Source: Arctopsyche grandis
Lineage: Eukaryota; Arthropoda; Insecta; Trichoptera; Hydropsychidae
DNA: 64,000 nt
Direction: 5' to 3'
NCBI RefSeq assembly: GCF_051622035.1
Contig: NC_135360.1
Span: 6,820,001-6,884,000 of the forward strand
Below the pieces are notes generated by a model. The model was given only the letters and a program-made list of their open reading frames with translations, made no database searches and was not told the DNA's origin. Positions 50,501 to 59,973 of the stretch are shown here, piece after piece (within the stretch, counting starts at the first letter, position 1; every line of letters starts with the position of its first letter). Made by a program: the position numbers and the translations under genes.

Positions 50501-52604
50501 AACAAGACCTTTTGAACCAAGAAATCTCAGGATGCGCTCTCTATACTGTGGTCCAAAAAGGAAAGACGTTTACACGTCAAAAATTGTACCCACATAATAT
50601 CTAATATGGATACGCGCGCGCATATTGGCAACACCGACAAAGAGAGCGGCGGATGCCCACTGCCCAATTTTGCCAGCTGGCAGCACCGACAATGACACTG
50701 ACAAGTACGAAGCGCGCGCAGTTCGTTTACTGTCTGCTGATAATATCAGTTTGTTCTGTTTGTTTCTGATCGAAGAGGACTGATATTTTGATGTAAGTTT
50801 TTCAATACATAGTAAATATCTAGGTATTCAAGCAACCCAGGCATACAATAAACTGAAAAAACACATCGACACATCGACGACAAAAGTAGAAGCATTTGAA
50901 AAAGATGTAGAGAATTTTTACAACGTTGGAATTAATTATTTGGCAAAGTGGTCAGTTCCACTGGCGAAATATGATGTTTTTTCATGGATGCTTCTCCATG
51001 AAGTACCCGAATGGGAACATGTTGAAAAAACTATTGCTTATTTAAGTGAAATGGGAATATTGTTCACGGATTCAATCTATGAGGAAGTAATGTATATGAA
51101 GTCATTTATCGAAAATAAAAAAGCCGAAGAATGGAAAACGAAAGATGTGCATGATAAATGGTTATACTATTTCAAAAAAACTGAAGAGACAGAAAGAAAA
51201 GCTAATCTACTGAAAATGTGCCAATACTTGTTCGCCATCCCACTGCACAATGCATATGTTGAACGTATGTTCTCATTAATTAAAAACTCAATGGACAGAT
51301 GAGCGCAATTCGCTTTCTACAGTAACGTTTGACACAGTAAAAAGCATAATTCAATGTACTTTAAATTATAAAATGTCATGCATTGAATTCTATAATTATA
51401 TAAAAGGGGAAAAAGAGTTACTTCAAAAAACGAAAACATCGGAAAAATATGATTGGGCAAAGAAGAGCGATGATAATGAAGTCACGGAAATCAAAGAAGA
51501 GTGAAGGCGATAGAAGAATAGGCTACTGTACATGAAATAAAATGTTAATGTAAGGTTTCATTTAGTTAAATTTATTTGAATCGTCCAATTATCTATATTT
51601 ATTTATTTAAGATTTGGTACAGACTTACAGCTTCCACAAAAAAAACCTATTATCAATCTTTAAATTTTTCTTCCAATTCAATTTTTGTTTAGTTCCAATT
51701 ACTTGTGTTGAAATGTTGTTTATTTTTTTTATAATACAGCTATGAATATCGATAAAAATGTTTTTTTTTTTTTTTTTAGGGGGTTGTCCCCGTCGGTGCT
51801 CCGACACTTATGGCAGCCCTAAGCTAGACGCCAAATTTGAAATTTATATATACATATGAGAGTTAAAACTATAAATATTAAAATATTAGAGATAACGAGA
51901 ACCTATAGAGCAAATTTTATAAAATATAGAGTGAATTATAGGCGTTTAAACAATTAAAATCTGAAATAGCATATCAAGGCGAAAAGGTTGAAGATAGATT
52001 ATGGTAGCCTTACGTACCGTCATAAAAGTCACCGTATCCGAGATTCTGGATATTTGTTACGCATTGTATACGATATTTTATCTCCAACGTAATGGCAGAC
52101 GATACATTTACGTATATTGATGACCAAAATGAGCAATATGGCAAAGTATGAAAACGATCGGATAAGAGATAAAAATGACCACTGACACGAAAGCCATGTG
52201 AAACGTAAAGGAGGTATGTAATAATAATAATAAAAAGGCTGCAAGGAAGGTGGGAGGATGAAATTTAAAAGTGTGTGAGGAGAAGAACGGATTAAAGGAA
52301 ATATGTTGGCGAGGCCTATCCAATAAGTACCTTGACCCATTAAAACAATTGAATAAAAATACAAACCAGCTTCAAATTTAGTACAGGATGATAACTTCTT
52401 CCATCCTGGTATTACTGCGATAAAAATTTCATTCCATAATTGTTTTTTAAGAGCAATGTTTAAATAATTCTTGTCTGCTCTGTCATAAATAGCTGGGCGT
52501 GCTCCTACTTCTTGGATGAGCCGTTCGATCGATTCTTCATCCATCCCCTCCCATGGTTGTATCACCGAAGAGTCACAGGGCTGTGAATAGAGATGGTATG
52601 ACAT
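44536..52604 (-). CDS. MADF-BESS protein with a long transposon-filled intron
   Basis: Exon 1 52367-52604 and exon 2 44536-45800 join in phase (GCT G | GT CGA) to give 500 residues. Exon 1 supplies the front of a MADF DNA-binding domain (IERLIQEVGARPAIYD, then LWNEIFIAVIPGWKK). Exon 2 completes it (REIQKKWANLRSCFCREIRS). Then come about six degenerate repeats of roughly 38 residues (EK..NSE..QN...NISQSLN.NDI), about residues 135-385. A BESS protein-interaction motif follows (DEDMLFAISLVPSLKRLDYI), and then a Ser/Pro-rich tail. MADF-BESS proteins (Adf-1, Dip3 type) are nuclear regulators or derive from Harbinger accessory genes. The 6.57 kb intron holds a LINE tail, two Harbingers and a hAT. 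The exon pairing rests on phase and on restoring one MADF domain. Confidence 0.8.
45890..45995 (+). mobile_element. LINE 3' tail fragment
   Basis: A plus-strand frame reads VGHVARRMDERW and WTRNWYPRE, the conserved C-terminal end of many insect non-LTR reverse transcriptases (usually W.GHVAR..D.RW). Only this tail remains. Confidence 0.65.
46028..48309 (+). pseudogene. PIF/Harbinger transposase, broken
   Basis: Exon 1 starts at 46028 (ATG). It needs one frame change near 46178 to read on into YEYTRMTVTTFDYILKKIEP and a donor at about 46324. The 3' part from 47049 has YLAIGTSFRSPAFSFRMG, then the first catalytic Asp in CIGSIDGKH. A small deletion with stop follows at NYKNY, then the second Asp in GKQTDGGTY. 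The foldback element at 47474-47855 interrupts it. The frame resumes at 47875 with PGTAIRVPFVLIADEAYPL and the third acidic residue in SIECTFGILYAKW. DDE transposase of the Harbinger family, now inactive. The MADF partner gene is interleaved with it on the other strand. Confidence 0.88.
46390..48499 (-). CDS. Harbinger accessory MADF-BESS protein
   Basis: Exon 1 48367-48499 and exon 2 46390-47006 join in phase to give 249 residues. The front of a MADF domain (MSFEDIILEIQIKPELW, KQKMWKELSFKLGIE) is completed by EDALKKRWKHLKDQYRKEI. A Ser-rich linker and a basic stretch (KIRKRSIKDAMLEIEKKKLL) follow, then a BESS motif (DEDFLFLRSILPTMKKLNEL). Harbinger elements usually carry such a MADF/Myb-like second protein that helps the transposase enter the nucleus and bind DNA. 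The frame is open, unlike the transposase next to it. Exon 2 lies in the transposase intron and the transposase 3' part lies in this gene's intron. Confidence 0.8.
47474..47855. mobile_element. Foldback element with GGTGCA ends, copy 2, inside the transposase
   Basis: Ends GGTGCATCCGCTCTAAAAT and its complement. Arms of about 180 bp are near-perfect inverted repeats around a short centre, meeting near 47645. It interrupts the transposase between PPPGL and HPPPPDVIPG. Related to 35301-35646. Confidence 0.88.
48638..50092 (-). mobile_element. Second PIF/Harbinger element, deletion derivative
   Basis: Ends AGGTCTGTTCATAC on both sides as inverted repeats, flanked by TAA (48635-48637 and 50093-50095). 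It is inserted in the right end of the first Harbinger region. It holds only an N-terminal transposase piece. An inverted duplicate of about 40 bp (48893-48930 against 49433-49472) lies inside. Confidence 0.85.
49407..49772 (-). pseudogene. Harbinger transposase N-terminal fragment
   Basis: Reads RRGFDVHPMLKNRKTEGEF, then FKYFRMNRYQFETIL, the N-terminal helical region of PIF/Harbinger transposases, and then loses similarity. The catalytic region is deleted. Confidence 0.8.
50353..51821 (+). mobile_element. hAT element, deletion derivative, in the MADF-BESS intron
   Basis: Ends TAGGGCTGCCATA and TATGGCAGCCCTA, with a perfect 8-bp target duplication AGCTAGAC (50345-50352 and 51822-51829). Codes only for the C-terminal part of a transposase. 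Confidence 0.93.
50871..51504 (+). pseudogene. hAT transposase C-terminal remnant
   Basis: The frame 50940-51302 (preceded in frame by KTHRHIDDKSRSI-like codons of uncertain start) leads to the dimerisation motif IPLHNAYVERMFSLIKNS. One extra base there shifts the frame, which goes on as WTDERNSLSTVTFDTVKSI to a stop at about 51503. The N-terminal part with catalytic residues is missing. Confidence 0.75.
51830..52366. other. Intron sequence of the MADF-BESS gene
   Basis: AT-rich remainder of the long intron between the hAT element and exon 1. No other feature seen. Confidence 0.6.
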
Positions 52605-53046
52605 CTTAATTGCATGTTTGTTCTCACTTATAATTTATTTCAATTCGTTTGTGAGTTTGGAGAAAAATCAGTCAACAATCTTATCGGCGAGATAAGATAT
52701 TTTGATCGATAAGAATGTGTATGCTAATGATTAATTGTAAAGCTTTTTGACTATTAAAAATCTACATATATTCAAAGTATTGTCAAATTAAATGAAATTG
52801 AGTATAAGACAAAACAGTTGCTAGCTCTCTGCAATAAGGACATAATTGTTGAACGAAATATCGTCTCTGTCGTAATTGTAAGCTACATAATGGATAAAAG
52901 CAGTATGTATGCACATATAAATGACCAATCATTTCAATTCTTTTTGTCCAAAATTTTTGAAACCGAAATATATCTTTATGTTTCAAGAACTGTTTTTAGA
53001 TTAGAATTAAAAATATGAAGTTTTGCCAGTTTTGTTACTCTACTCC

Positions 53047-53673
53047 TTATATATAAAAAAATACCAAGGAATTTTCTTCAGTATCATCTTCATCGCCTGT
53101 TGAAAACACTTTTGAAGTTTGTGGTTTCAGGTTGCCAGCATTTATCGTGCTCGATTGTCGGCTATTATTACTCTCATCACAAATTAAGGACAACAAACAA
53201 GCATGACGCTCATCTTCCCAATTTAAATCATCTAGTATAACTTCTTCCATTTTGAGAATGGAATGTTCAGCCTTGTTCAGTCTTTTTATATTATCGTTTT
53301 GAATACAGACGTTTTTAAAGTTGATTAACGATCGCAATTTATATAGACAAGAAGAACATATTATATCTGGCAGGCTATCATCTTTCGTAACCTGGAAAAG
53401 GAATACCATATACAACTTATATTGGATAGTTATAATAGTTAATAATACAACATTTTACTTCAGTTTACACACTAATAAAGTCAATGTTCTGTAAATTGTG
53501 TTCTATGCTATTGGTATTGAATTAAACGATAACAATAAAGTTAAAACCTGTAGTTGACAGCACATCAGAATGTATTGTGCCAATGGTTCAGTACTGTCAT
53601 GGATGGAGACAGACGATACAGCTGATGTGGGAAATAAACAAAGTCTGCAATATATCGTACTGCTCTGTTGCAT
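53047..53673 (-). CDS. ZAD-only protein, paralogue of the ZAD zinc-finger genes (gene B)
   Basis: Exons 53548-53673 and 53047-53391 join in phase 0 to give 156 residues. The ZAD is complete: CRLC in exon 1 and ICSSCLYK in exon 2, with the same exon break as in genes A and C. The block EEVILDDLNWEDE is shared with gene C. Where A and C continue into nine C2H2 fingers, this gene stops after a short acidic stretch (TGDEDDTEENS). No finger exon is found before the next gene 440 bp away. It is either a ZAD-only protein, which could act as a dimer partner or dominant inhibitor of its relatives, or a truncated pseudogene. The frame is open and the splice sites are intact. Confidence 0.7.
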
Positions 53674-53813
53674 TCCTAATTTTCCTTATAAATGAAAAAT
53701 TATTCTATAAGGTTATCATGCACAGATTGACGTTTGTTGGTTTGGTTGACTTTTGCAGTAAAGTTGCCACTGTAAAAAAAATATTTATTTCATTTTAGCG
53801 GTAGGGAAGCACT

Positions 53814-54052
53814 GGTAAACGGACTACTAGTCATATGTGAATTAGTCACAGGACAACCGGTCGCTCTAGATCGGTCACACGTGATTACCCGTCACACTAA
53901 AACTGGTCACGAGAAAACTGGTCACACCCTAAAATCGGTCACGAGAAAACTGATTGACCGATTTTAGGGTGTGACCAGTTTTAGTGTGACGGGTGATCAC
54001 GTGTGACCGATCTAGAGCGACCGGTTGTCCTGTGACTAGTAGTCCGTTTACC
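53814..54052. mobile_element. Foldback element with two left-type ends
   Basis: Both ends read GGTAAACGG(ACTAC/ACTACT)AG inward; the arms are near-perfect inverted repeats meeting near 53950. No target duplication found. Confidence 0.85.
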
Positions 54053-54461
54053 ATTTTACCACGTGAACGATTTTTTGTATTTGTGTACTTATAACTAGAG
54101 ATGAGGTGACCGTGAAAAAGTCGAAAATATTCGTTTATCATGCATACATATGAAAAACGGTATCAGTGGCGTGCGGTAAAACTCTCTTTCCCCCCGTCGT
54201 ACATCCTCACTTAATTTGCGCGAGCAGGATACAACAGGTACAAGAGGAACAGGCTTTTCCTCCCGTATCCTGCGCGCGCACATTAAACAAGGCTATATGA
54301 CAAAAATAGAGATAATTTCACCGCATGCCTCTGGTATATATTATATATACATAGTACCGTTTACCATGCACCATTTTTTTTGATCTTTTGACTTAAGATC
54401 TTTAGATTTTCGATCTTTGCTTTTTCGACCATTTCACTTTCGGTCCCATGGGGTAGACCCC
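54053..54461. other. Spacer with a hairpin
   Basis: No gene. A hairpin at 54217-54275 has arms GCGCGAGCAGGATAC and GTATCCTGCGCGCGC, perhaps another small foldback element. Confidence 0.4.
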
Positions 54462-55345
54462 TAGAGATGTCCCAGCGGGAAAAAACCCGGTTTATTTCCG
54501 GGAAGAAACTGGGTTTTTTCCCTGGAAAAATTGGGCGATGAAAATTTTGGGAAAATTGAAAGAAATGTATATCAATCAGATTTACAAATCGACATTTTTA
54601 TATACTCGCATTGAGTCAATGCCATTGACAAATGCAACACTTGAATGAATCTAAGCGTTTTCATTTAATGGGCAGCACTGTAAATTTCCAGTTTTGTGTT
54701 TGAGTCGGATGCTTTACGCAAATAACCTATTAATTATTATCGCTTGTTCGAAATACGCGGTTTGCAAGTGGCAACTACGACGGTTTTGGAATTTGGAATC
54801 TTGGATATAAAGAGTTTTCATCCCAGGTAATATATTCTTTTCAATATCATTTGGTTTCATTCGTTCAAAAATATAATTTTATTATTTATTCATATTTTCA
54901 TCCCATTAGAAAATGGAACGACTAAAATCAAAAGTTTGGAATCACTTAAAAAGAATTCAACAAGAATCCAGAACAAGTAAGAAGTTTGCAGCTGTATGTA
55001 GATATTGTGAAACGAAATATAACTTTCCAAATGCTACAAAAATGACAAATTATATATCTACGTGCGCTTAATATCAAGACAATAGAGAAAAAATCACGTA
55101 GTTCAGACATCACTTTTAATGGATACCAATATTATTGACTTATGTAGATGCAATAGATCAGCCCACTACTTCTGAATCTTCATGCCTTGCATCTACTGTA
55201 CGTTTACCTAGCATAAGACGTAGGCGAATAGAATCATATTTTGACAATATTACTTACTGGTTCTGAATGTCATTAACTTGATAGAGCATTTGCTAAAGCA
55301 ATATATGCATCAAACAGTCCTTCATATATTGTTGAAATATAAATA
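54462..55345 (+). mobile_element. hAT remnant with BED zinc finger
   Basis: Starts TAGAGATGTCCCAGCGGGA, a hAT-type terminus. The frame 54913-55071 codes for 52 residues of a BED-type zinc finger (VWNHLKRIQ, then AVCRYCETKYNF). Further fragments (SIRRRRIESYF, then RAFAKAIYASNSP) match the region that follows BED in hAT transposases, in changing frames. The rest is lost; the right end is not found. Confidence 0.7.
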
Positions 55346-55569
55346 CATAAAATTTTCAATGTTAAAGATGGTTTTGTATTATATTAAATGTATCATATGA
55401 ATAAATATGATATTTGGCATCCAAATAATTTTATAAAAACCCTTATGTTTAAATGTACTAAAATATGTTGTATTATTTTGGTCAATCTCAATTAAAAAAA
55501 TACAGTTTTATGTAAAAAAAACTCCAATTTTCGAAGAAGATAAAGGTACAATATAACAACTGCTACTGT

Positions 55570-55860
55570 GCTCTATTCAGGCTACCAAGGGGCTGCAGCG
55601 CATCGAAAATGTTTGTGGAAGGGCATGTGCCTGACTTTGAGGTCATTCTCAGGATGAGAGCGGCCTCTCTACGTCTTCGTATATTTTTATCTTCAATTGT
55701 CTTCTTGCTGCTGCATCTTCTCGTTTACATTCTTCACTGTATGTTCTATGGATGGAGCTACTCCACCGCCCGCCTTAAATGGACATTGAGCCGATTGATA
55801 ACACTGAGCAACAAACAAAAATTACCAGAGCGGAGACTAACCAATCTTTACTAAGTTTGA
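55570..55860 (+). mobile_element. LINE reverse transcriptase C-terminal fragment
   Basis: The plus-strand frame 55609-55854 reads MFVEGHVPDFEVILRMRAAS, like the conserved C-terminal end of jockey/CR1-type LINE polyproteins (MF....V.SF...LR.K..SF). Only this part is left. Confidence 0.6.
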
Positions 55861-56275
55861 CCCACTGTATTCGAATATGATAATGATTTTTTTTTGGTTG
55901 GTGATTGTTTACGAGATATGAGCGTTTAAAAAAATGCGTGATTTTTACACTTTTTTGGCTTTTGCGGTCTTTAACTCAAAATCTAGTATTTTTGTGCTCA
56001 AAGTGAGTATTGGAATCAATAGTCAGATGTTTTTTCTATTGATTGTGATTTTTTATTGTTTTAAAAAACTTATAATTAATTGTCTAGCGAATTTTAAGTC
56101 AAAAATATATATTTTTTACGGATTTTTTCTCCGTGCTATTTTGCGTTTATTTGCCCACTTTTTTATTTCACCGCGTTTAAAAAGATTGGTTTTCTATCTC
56201 AATACTTTTTTTTATCTAAACGTATTAACCCGAGCGGTTTTTGCGTAAGAAATACTTACGTTCAGTTCCCGTATG
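55861..56275. repeat. Unclassified dispersed repeat, relative of 24655-24868
   Basis: T-rich, no coding value. Shares short blocks with the 24.7 kb region (CTCAAAATCT, AGTATTGGAATCAATAGTC). Diverged. Confidence 0.35.
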
Positions 56276-56398
56276 CGTATAACAGAAGCATTGACGCTCA
56301 CCATTCACTGTACCATTCTAGCCACGTGGCCTGCCCGGTTCCCATTTCAATCTCTTCACTCTGTCCACTATATTCACTACTCTTGTCATACTTCTTAC
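56276..56398 (-). mobile_element. LINE 3' tail fragment
   Basis: The minus strand holds pieces of the GHVARM end of LINE proteins in broken frames, similar to 45890-45995. The hAT copy 2 is inserted at its upstream side, so this tail is older. Confidence 0.5.
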
Positions 56399-57468
56399 TA
56401 GAGACCCGTATTTTGGGCATCTATTTTTGTCAATTTTAGCATTTCATTTTGCATTTTAGCGTTTTAGGGCATTAAAAATGTTCAATTTAGCATATCTATT
56501 TTTATGAAGTTTAATTTTAAATAATAAAAAATTTCGATGAATTTGAATAGAATTTATATACATATCTACAATTTAAAGACAACACAACAATTAAAAAATA
56601 ATAGAAAAATTCAAAAATGTTTTGGAATTAAAATTACAATGAAAAAAACATGAATATAAAAATACAAAGACGAAAAATATGAATATAAAAATATAATACC
56701 AATTAAAATTGATTAAAACTTAACATGGAGCATATTTCTACAGATTCTTTTTTGAGATTCGTGCGACGATCGGTAACAATTATATTGTATTTACTAAAAT
56801 ACCTTTCAGCATCCACACTATTGACGGGACACCAAATAGATTTTAGAGCGGCACAACCAAACTCTTCATATTTAATTTTTGTTGCCATCAATAATAGCAA
56901 TATATCCGACGTGGATTCACTTTTTATATTCCCTATTAATTGTCTAAAAAGTGCTGATATCCTTCCAAACATTGAGCCTTACACATTAAACAATGGCAGA
57001 TTTCTAAAAACCAAAACTGTTTCTTTAACATTAATATTAGATTTTGAACCTGCCACAGATGGATTGAATAGTTTACTCAATGTTCGGAGGAATAAATTTG
57101 TCTCATTTAGTCATGAGTGCGAGTCTAGTTTTAAAACGCTTTTTTGAGCAGCCTTTTGGATACACAGCTCCAACTGTCGTCTTTTATTTACAGTAGTAGA
57201 CAAAAGCAGTTGCTTGGTTTCGACAGGAAAAACACCGTCTATAGTAAACTGCAAGCTCTGTTTTATCTCCTCAATTTCTTCACATAATAAATGGGCAAAG
57301 GGATAGGAACACCCTTCTAAATTGTCTATTAATTTTATGCAAATTTCACTTTTGTTTGTTATTTTAGCATCTATTCGCATATTTTACGAATTTAGCATCT
57401 ATTAGCATCTATTACGAATTTTAGCATCAATTAAGCATTAATAGCAAAGTGCCCAAAATACGTGTCTC
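56399..57468 (-). mobile_element. hAT non-autonomous element, copy 2
   Basis: Ends TAGAGACCCGTATTTTGGGC and (right) GCCCAAAATACGTGTCTC. Target duplication about CTTCTTAC on the left and CTTCTCAC on the right. Same structure and C-terminal transposase pieces as copy 1 at 27766-28840. Confidence 0.85.
56703..57380 (-). pseudogene. hAT transposase C-terminal remnant (copy 2)
   Basis: Frames 57380-57111 and 56972-56703 match the copy 1 pieces, ending in WCPVNSVDAERYFSKYN. N-terminal region deleted. Confidence 0.8.
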
Positions 57469-57593
57469 TTCTTCTCACCCACGTATTCCATTTCCTACCT
57501 TGTATATATATATATATACATATATGAATATGATACTAGATTCATCCAAGGGGGAAGGGGGGGGGCAGCAATAGTAAACTTTTAAAATTACAT

Positions 57594-59026
57594 TTATACA
57601 ACATTTCCTGTGTGAATTTTCATATGACACACCAATTTAGACCTCACCAAAAACGACTTGAAGCAAACGTTACACTTGTGCGGCTTGTTCCCAGAGTGCA
57701 GTTTCATATGTGCGTTTAAATTAGATTTCTTTGCGAATGATATGAAACACATATCGCATTGATGCGGCTTTTCCCCGGTGTGAGTATAATAATGAGACAC
57801 TAATGCTGATTTCTTTGGGAACGACTTCCCACATACATCACATTTGTGCGGCTTTTCCCGTTCAGACCATTCGAAACAATCGCATTTGTCATGATTTCTG
57901 TTAGTACAGACTTTACAATTTAGTCGCTTTTCCCTAGCGTGCAGTTTCATGTGTGCCGTCACGTTAGATTTACTCGCGAACGATCTCGGACATATCTCAC
58001 ACACGTATGGCTTTTCTCCGGTGTGAATGTTCATGTGGTCCATCAGATAGTATTTGTTCGCGAATAATTTCAAACACGTGACACATCTGTGCGGTTTTTC
58101 TCCCGTGTGAGTGTTCATGTGTACTTTCAGCTTGGATCTGTCGGGGAACTTCTTCGAACAAACGTCGCATTGATACGGCGTTTGGCGTTTTAGTCCCATG
58201 TGAAATTTAATGTGCGTCGTCAAACTGCATTTGCTTGCGAATGATTTCGGACACCATTCACACTTGTGAGGTCTTTCTCCCGAGTGTATGTTCATGTGAC
58301 TATCGAGTCTGTTTCTGAATATGAACGATTTGAAGCAGACTTCACATTTGTGCGGTTTCTCTCCAGTGTGCAGTATCTTGTGTGTCATTAGGCTTGATTT
58401 TTTTGAGAAGAATTTAGAACAGATTTCACATTTGTGTCTTTTTTTTCTGATTTGAGTTTTTGTACATTTTACTAAGGCAAGATTTTCTTTAATATTATCT
58501 ACGTTACTTACAACTAATGTACTCGATTGACTGCTATTATTTACAATGTAAGAATTAGTACCACACTCATCCTCCCAATTCAAATCGTCTAATATAACTT
58601 CTTCCGGTTTGATATCCGAATGTTCAGCTTTCAGTCTTTTTAATTTATCACTTTGAATGCAGATGTTTTTGAAATGGGTCAAAAGTTCAAGGTTAGCTAC
58701 ACAAGATAGACATATTATATCTGAAAGGCTATCATTTCTCGTCACCTATAAATGGAATACAGAATTTATTAGTGAGATTTGATTCAATACTATATAATAA
58801 TTTTTAATTTAATAGTTAACTGAGAAAATCACTTTTGCAAAATAATTTTCGATTAACAGTATCCCATGCTCATTAGTATTTAATCTATAAACAAAACATG
58901 TAAAAATAAACAAAAAACCTGTATTCGACAACAGGTCCAAATATTTTGAACCACCGTCTTGTGATAGTCATGGATAATGACGGACGATATGGATGATGCA
59001 GGAGACAAACAAAGTCGACATTCCAT
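57594..59026 (-). CDS. ZAD zinc-finger protein with nine C2H2 fingers (gene C)
   Basis: Exons 58919-59026 and 57594-58745, phase 0, give 419 residues. The ZAD begins at the first codons (MECRLCLSP) and is completed in exon 2 (ICLSCVANLELL). EEVILDDLNWEDE links it to gene B. Nine C2H2 fingers follow (HKCEICSKFF first, HKCNVCFKSF last). Between fingers six and seven there is a spacer of about 30 residues with extra cysteines (CKVCTNRNHDKCDC), which looks like a decayed finger. Unlike gene A, the fingers share one exon with the second half of the ZAD. The start codon sits in a perfect palindrome (59008-59060), and a foldback element lies 75 bp upstream. Confidence 0.92.
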
Positions 59027-59060
59027 AGTGCTGCACTTATGGAATGTCGACTTTGTTTGT
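59008..59060. repeat. Palindrome over the start codon of ZAD gene C
   Basis: ACAAACAAAGTCGACATTCC at the left arm and its exact complement at the right arm (23-bp arms, 7-bp loop). The left arm is the first 20 bases of gene C read in reverse. Confidence 0.9.
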
Positions 59061-59100
59061 AACAAACTACTATACAAACGCATTTCACTGTCATAAAATC

Positions 59101-59384
59101 GGTTCGGTGATTACTAGTCAAATGTGAACCGGTCACAGGACAACCTGTCGCTCTAGATCGGTCACACGTGATCACCCGTCACACTAAAACTGGTCACGAG
59201 AAAACTGGTCACACCCTAAAACTGGTCACAGTTTTCTCGTGACCGATTTTAAGGTGTGACCAGTTTTAGGGTGTGACCAGTTTTCTCTTGACCAGTTTTA
59301 GTGTGACGGGTGATCACATGTGACCGATCTAGAGCGACCGGTTGTCCTGTGACCGGTTCACATTTGATTAGTAATCACCGAACC
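59101..59384. mobile_element. Foldback element with two right-type ends
   Basis: Both ends read GGTTCGGTGATTAC inward (right end AGTAATCACCGAACC). The arms match those at 22740-22995, with an extra ACTGGTCAC unit at the centre. No target duplication found. Confidence 0.85.
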
Positions 59385-59399
59385 AGTGTGACTTCAAAA

Positions 59400-59973
59400 C
59401 TTTGTGCGTTTTGATGGGAACAATATTCTGTAACACACGTAATTCTTTATATTTCCCCGACTGCCCAATTAATAGGGGGGACACTAAAATCATCTATGCT
59501 AAGTTCACTTGGATTTCAAAAATAAAAATAAAAACCGTATGACATTACCAAAGATCGACGTTGGGACGATGCTTTTGGCACATAAATGGTTCACTATTGT
59601 CAACCATGCTTTTTTGCTCCCTTGCTTTGTTTTCTGATGGAGCGGTCTATTGTTATATGGTGAGCACTCAGCCAACGCCGAAGACTAGACATTACTGAGT
59701 ACCTTTTGTGCTCCTGTTTATTATTCATAGTAACGTTACTTATTATTTCTGATGAATGAAATACTAGTAAGCGTTGTAATGTAGAGCAATGACAAGAAGT
59801 AATAAATAAAAGATTTTTATTATTTTAAAACAAATAAAAATTTATTTTTAATTAATACAAAGGATTGTATTACGACATACACACATTTAGATATAATTAA
59901 AATTAAACTAAAGGAACTATGAGTTTTAAAATAAATTAAAATGCAACTGGATAGTTCACGGTAGTATAAGTGC
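59400..59973. other. Spacer and Hsp70 3' UTR
   Basis: No gene. Contains AT-rich sequence with likely minus-strand polyadenylation signals (TTTATT at 59815-59845) for the Hsp70 gene. Confidence 0.5.

Noticed and set aside
52367-53047. Fusion of ZAD gene B with the MADF exon by splicing
   Set aside because: A GTATTT donor-like site exists near the end of gene B, but the MADF exon has its own ATG and nothing supports a joint transcript.
53806-54060. Target duplication CATTTTA near the 53.8 kb foldback element
   Set aside because: The left CATTTTA lies about 20 bp away from the element edge, so it is not a true flank.
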